Shown: positions 27,391 to 34,265 of the stretch, piece by piece | Numbering within the stretch: the first letter of the stretch is position 1 | Layout: each line of letters starts with the position of its first letter | Assembly (NCBI GenBank): GCA_002420315.1 | Contig: DIHU01000024.1 | Span: forward strand, 1-36,793 | From: Akkermansiaceae bacterium UBA5688 | GTDB taxonomy: Bacteria > Verrucomicrobiota > Verrucomicrobiia > Verrucomicrobiales > Akkermansiaceae | Direction: 5' to 3' | DNA: 36,793 bases | The notes under the pieces: model-generated | What the model was told of the DNA's origin: nothing | The model's database searches: none | What the model saw: only the letters and a program-made list of their open reading frames with translations | Translations under genes and position numbers: made by a program

Positions 27391-29487
27391 TCATTCCCAG
27401 AATACCCGATCGAAGTGCAGGCCATAGATTTTCCCTCCACCTGTAAGATCAAAGCGAAGAGTTACAGGTTTTGAAACGTGATCATTGAGTGTGAACCCTT
27501 TGCTCCACCTTACGAGTTGTCGGGTCCTAAGTCCGCCCGTAAGAGGCTTGCTGGAATTAAGGAGTGTGCCGCTTTCGTCAAAGAGAGAAATCGTAATACT
27601 TCCTGAGCCCGTATCGTATGAGGCCTTCATCTCTTTCCACGGTAGGCTGAGCTTACTAGTGAGGACATGGCCATTGCAATTGGGATCCTGAAGTTGGTAG
27701 CCTGTGTTCATTCCCTGCAAGCGATTTTCGATGACCGAGAAGGGTGCGGCATTCTCGACCGATTTCACGAAGGGAGGATTCTGGGCCATGACATATTCGT
27801 GGCGAGGGGGGAGGACGAAACGGTCATTGGAAGGGCCAATCCTGGCGGTATGATTGGCAGGTGCAGAAACTCCATCGAAAGCAAACCCAAAGACCTCAGC
27901 TTCACCTTGAAGTTTGAACTGGAATTGGACGGTTTTTCCAACCCATTCATCAATTGGGCCACCCTGCCAGTCATCGATGGCTTTATCCAGCTGATAAGAG
28001 CCTATCGGCGCCTTGGTATCGCGAAGGTGAGCCTCGCTCTCGTCCATGATCGCAAGCTGGATCTTCCCTCCTTCTGGGGCGTGGTAGCTTAGTTTCATTT
28101 TTCCAGATGGTAGGACGAGGCGCTGAGTTAATATCCTGCCTTCCTCCTTGCCTTTTATTAGACGGTAACCTTCCGAACTACCCTTCATTATTTTCTCTCC
28201 ACTAGTGAAGGACTCGGCGTTTTCGGCCGAATGAAAGAGGTCTTTGTCAGCAAAGCGATAGATTTGGCGCTGGCTGAGAACAATCTCGGGCTCTCCCGGG
28301 TCGAGGAGCCAAGCCATGTTGAAGCGGGCCATCCAGTCCTTTCCGGAGAGGAGGTAGATGAAGCCCTCGCTGGGGGTGCCCTTACGCCCCTGTGTCATCC
28401 AAGTGTAGTTGCCTGGTCCCCGCTTGATGAGACGATTAAGGGGCCAGCTTTTTCCTCCATCGAAGCTCACCCAGACTCGGATGTTTTTGCGTCCTTGAAG
28501 ATTAGAGGAGGGACTGCTGAAGAGGAGGATATCAGCATCATCTCGGTCGAGTCGAAGGAGACCAGCCTTGCATCCATATACATCGGGCGGGCCATCAAAG
28601 AGTTCGTCGTCTTCGTGGAGATCGCGCCAGCTCTCTCCGCTGTCGTCGCTGAAGGCTACCCATCGGTTTCCTTTGCGGGTATGAGTGCGGGAGTTGAGAT
28701 AGATCGTGCCATCCCGCAGCTCTACCAGACCGGACTCCCCGGTTCCATCGAGGGGAAAGGGGGCACTCTGGTGCCAGGTCTTGCCGTGGTCATCGCTATA
28801 AACCGCGTTGGTGTATCCTTTTCCTTCCTCATGTTTATTGTAGTTGGGCATGACCCGAGAGGCAACAAGGAGTCGTCCCTTGTGGGGGCCTTTTCGCAGG
28901 GTGATGCCGGGGTCACAGGCACCATTTGGGATGGGTAAAAATCCCCGGGAATCTTTCTTGAAAGTGATTTCCTCAAGTGCCCATGTCCTACCATGGTCTC
29001 TGCTCTTATACATTGATAGCGCAGGATGCAGAGCAGTCAGAAAAATCATAATTTCCCCGGAAGTTTCATCAACAACCGAGGTGCCAAGGCTCGCAATACG
29101 GTGATGTTTGTCGTTACCCCAGCCCTTGCCGTCGTAGGGCCCGATTCCAAGTTTTTCGACATCAAGCTTAACCGGCTTTCCGATGAGCTGGTGTTCGCTC
29201 CAAGTGGCGCCCCCGTCCTCTGAGCGTTTTAGATAAATCCTGCTACCACGGCGTTTGTCGGGGTGAGGTTCGCCCTGAAGACTGAACATGAGAACTGTTC
29301 CATCCATGGCGACATCGAGCACGCCGTAGACGTTATCTTCTTCTCGGATTTCAAAGAATGGGTCTGCCCCTCCCGTAATACTGGAGATCTCGCTCGGGGT
29401 AGGCAATGGATCTGTTTGCTGGGCTATACCTAATGGTCCGATAATAATTAGGAAGAGATTTAGCGTGGCTTGGCTTAGGATCTTCAT
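27391..29487 (-). CDS. Exported sialidase-like Asp-box propeller with duplicated C-terminal sandwich domain
   Basis: This is a 698-residue protein with a Sec signal (KILSQATLNLFLIIIGPLGIAQ). Residues 35-400 form a six-bladed sialidase-type propeller with five Asp boxes: SEDGGATW (89-96), SRDHGRTW (162-169), SDDHGKTW (231-238), SDDSGESW (280-287) and SFDGGKSW (341-348). A canonical YRIP/FRIP motif is not seen; the position reads FEIREEDNVYG (45-55). GH33-type sialic acid hydrolysis is therefore only one option. Two related beta-sandwich modules follow (around 418-540 and 577-697). Each has a GYxL start, an LTxxLxLP strand, a DES turn and an ending of the form xxxYGLHFDRV or VFGFAFDGV. They probably arose by tandem duplication and may bind carbohydrate. 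The enzyme class is plausible; the substrate is unknown. Confidence 0.85.
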   Translation of the reverse strand: MKILSQATLNLFLIIIGPLGIAQQTDPLPTPSEISSITGGADPFFEIREEDNVYGVLDVAMDGTVLMFSLQGEPHPDKRRGSRIYLKRSEDGGATWSEHQLIGKPVKLDVEKLGIGPYDGKGWGNDKHHRIASLGTSVVDETSGEIMIFLTALHPALSMYKSRDHGRTWALEEITFKKDSRGFLPIPNGACDPGITLRKGPHKGRLLVASRVMPNYNKHEEGKGYTNAVYSDDHGKTWHQSAPFPLDGTGESGLVELRDGTIYLNSRTHTRKGNRWVAFSDDSGESWRDLHEDDELFDGPPDVYGCKAGLLRLDRDDADILLFSSPSSNLQGRKNIRVWVSFDGGKSWPLNRLIKRGPGNYTWMTQGRKGTPSEGFIYLLSGKDWMARFNMAWLLDPGEPEIVLSQRQIYRFADKDLFHSAENAESFTSGEKIMKGSSEGYRLIKGKEEGRILTQRLVLPSGKMKLSYHAPEGGKIQLAIMDESEAHLRDTKAPIGSYQLDKAIDDWQGGPIDEWVGKTVQFQFKLQGEAEVFGFAFDGVSAPANHTARIGPSNDRFVLPPRHEYVMAQNPPFVKSVENAAPFSVIENRLQGMNTGYQLQDPNCNGHVLTSKLSLPWKEMKASYDTGSGSITISLFDESGTLLNSSKPLTGGLRTRQLVRWSKGFTLNDHVSKPVTLRFDLTGGGKIYGLHFDRVFWE

Positions 29488-29688
29488 AAGTTAATAGTAG
29501 CGTTTAAACGAGAGGGCTTCTGAAGGCCAGAAAGGGTGTCGCCATAGCTTCACAGAAGTAGAGACTAAGTAGGCTAATTTCTTTCTATTAGAAAAGGAAA
29601 GCTAATACTGAGACGGGGTGGATCATGAGGAGAAGTTGGGGATCTTTCTAAGTTGCCTAAAGATTGAACTCGGGATTTAAAGCTACTC

Positions 29689-31317
29689 CTAAGATCCCCC
29701 AAATTCGCCGATCAGTCTTGGTTCAATGAGAAAATCTGAGCCCCTTGGAGAACTATTCATCCCGTGAATAGCTAACACATTTCCCTCGGAACGGAGTATA
29801 GGTATGAATTCTGACAGATTAAAAATTTCGAATTCGATCGCCTTAGAATCAGGGTGCGACCTAGTTGCCCGAGCATCCCAGTCGCTATTCTCTAGAGCAT
29901 TTCCTGATGCGATTTGTATGCCGTTGAGATAGGCTATAAATCCATCATCGTAGCGCATGCCTAGATCGAGGGCGGTATATACCTGATTTGGCGGTAGGTT
30001 GAATTCGTAGCGGAGGTAGATTGAAGCATTCTGATTTAGCATCTCATCGAGGACGGAGGTGTCGATAAGTGGATCGAAGACATCCGGCCTAGTTTCGAAT
30101 CCAACCCCCGGGCCGCTCCCAGTAAGAAATCCAGCCCCATCTGGCTCCACTCTGGCATTCCAGGTTTCGTGAATCGAATTGTCAGGGGGAACTAACCATC
30201 GCACATCGGACTCTTCGAGTAGATCGACAGATGGAAGACCTTCTTTAATTCTAAAAATACCGTTTCCAAGACCCGACGAGACACGAAATCGGGTCGAAGT
30301 GGTGTCTCCCAAAGTTTTCACAGCGAATGGACGGTCAGTCCAGGTTGCATCATCTTGGAGCCTTTGGATCACGTAGGTCATTCGAGGTCGTGAGTTCCAC
30401 CTAAGGGCTATTTCAGTTTCTCCATCGCTTCGGTTGACCCCCATTTCAGTGATGGCCAATGGTTGTAACGGGCCTCGAAGCGTCTGCGAAAACAACCACT
30501 CTAGGACCGGTTGTCCTGCCCCATTGCGATAAGTCCGATTATTATAGAACGTCCCCCAACCTGAGTGGCCTGTGTTAGGCCGCGTGTATTCAATAGCCCC
30601 CCCAGCGGCTACGATGGCATTTTGCATCTCATCTGAACCTCTTGTAGGAACGACCGTGTCGGAGCTGCCATGGTAGAGCCAGATCGGCACATCTTTGAAA
30701 GAGGCGCCTTGGCTTTTGTTACCCCCACCTGACAGCGGCAGAGCGGCAGCGAATTTCCCGGGCCGACGATGTAGCGCATCCCATGTACCGAAGCCTCCCA
30801 TCGACAACCCCGTCACGTAAATCTGATCAATAGCGACCGGATAGGTCGCAATCACCTGATCGAGGATCGCCAGTGCGGAACGCATGGAACGCCCCTCCTC
30901 TGGCTCTTCGGCATCTGTGTATGAACCTCGCGACCACGGCCAGTTGACCCATTGGTCGTTGCTCGGGCACTGCGGCGTTAGAAGAAACGCCTTGTAGCGA
31001 CCGTTAAAAACCATTCCCTGTGTTGCCTTAAAAAGATTCTCTATATGCCCCCCCCCATTGGCCTGTAATTTGTTGTCTCGTCCTCGTTCTCCCGCGCCGT
31101 GAAAGAACAGGACCAAAGGATACTCGTCGTTTTCATCGAAGTCTTCAGGAAGAAACAATCGGTAGGGTAACGAATTCCCCTTATCGTCCTCGTAAACGAT
31201 ATCACCAGTGGATCGACTGAAATCAACGCCATATAGAATGCCAGAAAGAACGATGAACATCAAAAGCACCGAGCGAGAGAGTTGGGGAAGAAAAATCACA
31301 GGCCTTGAGCCTAACAC
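29689..31317 (-). CDS. Exported alpha/beta-hydrolase esterase (PHB-depolymerase/phospholipase-like) with C-terminal jelly roll
   Basis: The GTG at 31317 gives 542 residues; an ATG at 31260 (MFIVLSGILYGVDF) is an alternative start with a shorter signal. The catalytic domain (about 45-260) shows the oxyanion-type FFHGAGERGRD (71-81), the nucleophile elbow GLSMGG (170-175, Ser172), the acid Asp220 in HGSSDTVVP and the base His251 in NTGHSGWG. This is the layout of exported polyhydroxybutyrate-depolymerase-like or feruloyl/acetyl-ester-type esterases found in PVC glycan loci. Residues 285-350 resemble an FN3-like sandwich. Residues 410-540 resemble a jelly roll common in verrucomicrobial exported proteins (MRYDDGFIAYLNGIQIASGN). 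The gene is probably monocistronic. It may deacylate glycans; that role is inferred. Confidence 0.87.
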   Translation of the reverse strand: MLGSRPVIFLPQLSRSVLLMFIVLSGILYGVDFSRSTGDIVYEDDKGNSLPYRLFLPEDFDENDEYPLVLFFHGAGERGRDNKLQANGGGHIENLFKATQGMVFNGRYKAFLLTPQCPSNDQWVNWPWSRGSYTDAEEPEEGRSMRSALAILDQVIATYPVAIDQIYVTGLSMGGFGTWDALHRRPGKFAAALPLSGGGNKSQGASFKDVPIWLYHGSSDTVVPTRGSDEMQNAIVAAGGAIEYTRPNTGHSGWGTFYNNRTYRNGAGQPVLEWLFSQTLRGPLQPLAITEMGVNRSDGETEIALRWNSRPRMTYVIQRLQDDATWTDRPFAVKTLGDTTSTRFRVSSGLGNGIFRIKEGLPSVDLLEESDVRWLVPPDNSIHETWNARVEPDGAGFLTGSGPGVGFETRPDVFDPLIDTSVLDEMLNQNASIYLRYEFNLPPNQVYTALDLGMRYDDGFIAYLNGIQIASGNALENSDWDARATRSHPDSKAIEFEIFNLSEFIPILRSEGNVLAIHGMNSSPRGSDFLIEPRLIGEFGGS

Positions 31318-31448
31318 TTTATGGTGAAGGTGCTAGGAATTTGCTTGAGGGAGCGAACTTTGGAGTCGGAGTGGAGGAGGGGAACCTTGATTCACCGAAT
31401 CACAAAAGCCCTCAACCTATTTTATTTCGTAATCGATACTAGCGGTAA

Positions 31449-31472
31449 AATCCTTAAGAATTTGGATTAAGG
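31449..31472. promoter_or_regulatory. Overlapping short dyads upstream of the small orphan gene
   Basis: CCTTAA (31452-31457) and TTAAGG (31467-31472) form an inverted repeat with a 9-nt spacer. It overlaps a second one, AATCC (31449-31453) and GGATT (31464-31468). The site sits about 100 nt upstream of the small gene at 31576 and about 130 nt upstream of the divergent esterase gene, the right place for a regulator site. The arms are short, so chance is a real possibility. Confidence 0.2.
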
Positions 31473-31575
31473 TATTATTAAAAATCACCAGTTTTCTTCT
31501 TATAGGCAATCTGAAGGTTTTGTTTTCGAATTCGGTTGTCGGAGGATTCTTTTAACGGGAGACTTCATCGTTCTC

Positions 31576-31824
31576 ATGAATTTTCCCGATTTAGCAAAGC
31601 TCCTCGAAGCTCGGATTACGGTGATTGCCGATCATGGATTTCGTGATCGCGATCCGGAGGCCCACCTCGAGGCCCTCAAGAGTGTAAGCGAAGCGATCAG
31701 ATCCTGGCACGAAGCGCACCGGAGTGTGATCGATGGAAATCTGGACCATTTTCTAACTGGAGCCAGTTATCAAAAGGCACTTCTCTATCTTGAATCAGGG
31801 ACGCGGCGACCTTGCGGGGAGTAA
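31576..31824 (+). CDS. Small conserved helical hypothetical protein
   Basis: This is an 82-residue protein with no signal peptide, probably all alpha-helical. It has MNFPDLAKLLEARITVIADH at the start, then DPEAHLEALKSVSEAIRSWH and a final helix ending SYQKALLYLESG. The pattern of LEARI, HLEALKSVSE, WH and HFL..ASYxKAL resembles small verrucomicrobial hypotheticals I have seen, which is why I accept it despite its size. A GGGAG lies 14 nt before the ATG. It is the only plus-strand gene between 25.9 kb and the window end, is flanked by its own 258-nt upstream region, and is one of just two genes here that appear cytosolic. No function is recognised. Confidence 0.7.
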   Translation: MNFPDLAKLLEARITVIADHGFRDRDPEAHLEALKSVSEAIRSWHEAHRSVIDGNLDHFLTGASYQKALLYLESGTRRPCGE

Positions 31825-31872
31825 GTGATTTCGATTAGAAACGTCGTTTTCATACGGGCTCACTGAACAGGA

Positions 31873-32946
31873 TCAACTGATGACATCGTAGATGATAATA
31901 CGACCCCATTTCTTTTTTTCGCTAGGGCGGCCCTGGTTGGCGCCGCCACCTAGATAGAGACGTTCTCCATCAGGAGTGAAGGTGGATGTTGAGATGCGGA
32001 AACCAATATTTTTTTGGTGGAGTCTAGAGCCGCTTTCGTGATCGAAAAGAGCTGCGTTCCAGTTGCCCTTAAAAAGGCGGCCAGCCATTAGGAAGAATTT
32101 ACCGTTCGGGTGGAAGGCGAGAGTTTCCATTAAGCCCTGTCCAATTTCGCCATCGGCGGCAGCGCCTTCTTTTTTTGGACCATTTTTCCAGGTGAACCTT
32201 TGCCAAAGTTGTTTTCCGTTTCCGGCAGCGGGATCGGTGGTGGAGCCCATACCGGCAAGGTAGAGTGACTGGTCATCGGGCGCGAAGTGGAGGTCGAAGA
32301 CACCTCCAGTATAGTAGTGGCCTTTGATGATACCCCATCCTGTGAAGTCGGGTGTTTTGAGTCTTGCGATTTCCTTCCCGTCCTGTGTCAAGTCCCAAAG
32401 GATGACTTCTCCCATGAGGTTTCCGGCAGCGAGCAGTTTTCCGTCATTTGAAAAGGCGACAGATTGAACGGGTGGCGTGTGTGCGAAGGAGTGGCGTAGC
32501 TCTCCGGTAGCGACGTCAAAGATCTTCACTGAGGGCTCTGTTTCGGGAGCGGGTTCATATTTGTAGCCGCCGCAGAGGTATTGGCCAGTGCTTGTGGCAA
32601 TAAGTTTGCCATCGGGGGAAACCCGGGATTGCCAAGACCAGAAGTTATGAGCTTTCAAGTTTTTACTCTCTTTCTTTTCCTTGGGGTCGATCCACTTAAG
32701 ATCACCGTCATAGCTGGCTGAAATTAGGGTTTTTTGAGAGGCGGACCAGTTGATGCCAGAGGCGTAATTGTCATGGCGGGCGATTTCCTTAAAGTTATCG
32801 CCAAGGAGTTTGAAGGTCGTAGAGACTTCGTAAATGCCACCGTCAAGACAGGCGGCATAGAGTTGTTTGTCGGGACCGAAGGTCAGGTCGAGAACGTGTG
32901 AGGGGAGTTTAATCTCCTTGGCTTTTTTGAGCGATGGAGAGTTCAT
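31873..32946 (-). CDS. WD40-repeat seven-bladed propeller protein without visible signal peptide (module C)
   Basis: This is a 357-residue protein whose start is fixed by an ATGA overlap with the DUF1501 gene. Seven blades can be traced: VLDLTFGPDKQLYAACLDG, INWSASQKTLISASYDG, SRVSPDGKLIATSTG, VQSVAFSNDGKLLAAGNLMG, FDLHFAPDDQSLYLAGMG, LAFHPNGKFFLMAGR and FTPDGERLYLGGG. The first begins within about 18 residues of the start and the last ends at the C-terminus, so the propeller is complete. The N-terminus (MNSPSLKKAKEIKLPSH) has no hydrophobic segment, which is odd for the partner of two exported proteins. WD40 propellers are protein-interaction platforms, so it probably binds the DUF1501 or cytochrome-like product. 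Confidence 0.88.
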   Translation of the reverse strand: MNSPSLKKAKEIKLPSHVLDLTFGPDKQLYAACLDGGIYEVSTTFKLLGDNFKEIARHDNYASGINWSASQKTLISASYDGDLKWIDPKEKKESKNLKAHNFWSWQSRVSPDGKLIATSTGQYLCGGYKYEPAPETEPSVKIFDVATGELRHSFAHTPPVQSVAFSNDGKLLAAGNLMGEVILWDLTQDGKEIARLKTPDFTGWGIIKGHYYTGGVFDLHFAPDDQSLYLAGMGSTTDPAAGNGKQLWQRFTWKNGPKKEGAAADGEIGQGLMETLAFHPNGKFFLMAGRLFKGNWNAALFDHESGSRLHQKNIGFRISTSTFTPDGERLYLGGGANQGRPSEKKKWGRIIIYDVIS

Positions 32947-34265
32947 GAGAGGATCTGTGAGATGGGAGTTGCTTTGTTTTCGACGTGGTGGAACGTGGGG
33001 AATCCGTCAATTTTAAATTCGGCGTGTGGGTCGATATCGAGAGCGGAGAAGATGGTGGCAAAGAGATTTTCTTCGTTAAAGGGATCCTCGATAACTTCGG
33101 CGCCGTATTTGTCGGTGGCTCCAACGAGGGCACCACCTTGGACACCTCCACCGGCCATTGCGAGAGACCAAGCGTCGGGAAAGTGGTCACGCCCGCGGGC
33201 CTGATTGATCCAGGGAGAACGTCCGAACTCGCCCATTGCAATGACGAGGGTGTCTTCGAGCATGCCGCGTTCTTCGAGATCCTTGGTGAGTTGGAAGATG
33301 ATGTTATCGAGATCGGGCACAACCATTTGGTAGATCTCATGGTTGAAAACGTGGCTGTCCCAAGGCATGCCATTGGCAACCATGACAAAGGGAGCGCCTT
33401 CTTCGACGAGAGTACGGGCGAGCAAGGCGTGTTGGCCAAATGCGCCGGGTCCGTAACGGTCGCGGTCGGCTTGCGGAATTCTCTCAAGGTCGAAGAGGTG
33501 GGCGCAGCTCATTAGCCCATTAACGCGCTCGAAGGTAGCATTCCACGATCCGGCGGCGGAGGACTTGCGATCATTCTCGTATTTCTTACTGAAAAATTTT
33601 CGAAGGGCTTCTCGGGCTTCATGGTCGCCCTCGGTGATGGAGTCGAGACGGTTGGCGTTAGGAATCTTATATTCACCCCCAACCCGGACGGGTGAGTATT
33701 CCGCGCCGAGCCATCCGGCCCAGTTGCCTGCTTTGAAGCCTTTAAATTCATTTCCTTCCGGACAAGGATCGAGGAGGATGAAATTGGGGATCTTGGATTC
33801 GAGTTGGCCAAGTTGTTGGGCAATGACGGAGCCCATCGTGGGACGGGTAAATGGGGGCCGTGGAGCGTGGCCTCGCTGGAGGAGGTTGATTCCTTCAGTG
33901 TGCTCCTTTGCTTTGGTCTGCATAGAGCGGACGATTGCGAGCTTATCAGCGATGGATGCGCACTTTGGAAGGAGCTCGGAGAAGTGGGTCCCGGGAATAT
34001 TCGTAGGAATGCTTTTGAACGGGCCGCCAGTGGTGGTGCCGGGTTTTGGATCCCACGTTTCGAACTGGCTGGGACCGCCGCAGAGCCAAAGGAGGATGCA
34101 GTGTTTTTGTTTTTTCTTGGCGATTTCAGCGAAAGCAGGTGCTCCGAAGAGGCCGGCGAAACTCATCGACGAGATCGCTCCGGCGGAGAGGCCTTGCAGA
34201 AACTTGCGGCGGTGGATGTTATGATCCGGGGAACCGCAGTTTTGAGATGGGTCGGGCTTGAGCAT
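32943..34265 (-). CDS. DUF1501 family Tat-exported protein (module C)
   Basis: This is a 440-residue protein with a twin-arginine motif HRRKFLQG (18-25) followed by LSAGAISSMSFAGLFGAPA. Signatures are ILLWLCGGPSQFETWDPKPG, VIAMGEFGRSPW and RGRDHFPDAWSLAMAGGGVQ, the last being the family hallmark. The ATG overlaps the stop of the upstream DUF1549/DUF1553 gene by one base (TGATG), and its own stop overlaps the WD40 start (ATGA), so the three products are probably made in fixed proportion. It is a paralogue of 7533-8945, but its DNA is clearly richer in G+C. An alkaline-phosphatase-like fold is expected from the family; the activity is unknown. Confidence 0.92.
   Translation of the reverse strand: MLKPDPSQNCGSPDHNIHRRKFLQGLSAGAISSMSFAGLFGAPAFAEIAKKKQKHCILLWLCGGPSQFETWDPKPGTTTGGPFKSIPTNIPGTHFSELLPKCASIADKLAIVRSMQTKAKEHTEGINLLQRGHAPRPPFTRPTMGSVIAQQLGQLESKIPNFILLDPCPEGNEFKGFKAGNWAGWLGAEYSPVRVGGEYKIPNANRLDSITEGDHEAREALRKFFSKKYENDRKSSAAGSWNATFERVNGLMSCAHLFDLERIPQADRDRYGPGAFGQHALLARTLVEEGAPFVMVANGMPWDSHVFNHEIYQMVVPDLDNIIFQLTKDLEERGMLEDTLVIAMGEFGRSPWINQARGRDHFPDAWSLAMAGGGVQGGALVGATDKYGAEVIEDPFNEENLFATIFSALDIDPHAEFKIDGFPTFHHVENKATPISQILS

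Noticed and set aside
27259..27474. 71-codon plus-strand frame between the CBM9-like and sialidase-like genes
   Set aside because: It runs into the antisense of the sialidase-like 3' end; no ribosome site or conserved pattern.
28231..28938. Open frame of 235 codons on the plus strand inside the sialidase-like gene
   Set aside because: It mirrors the Asp-box repeats of the real gene and has no recognisable domain.
27391..29487. Naming the Asp-box protein a true neuraminidase
   Set aside because: Asp boxes alone do not define specificity, and the YRIP-type arginine motif is not clearly present.
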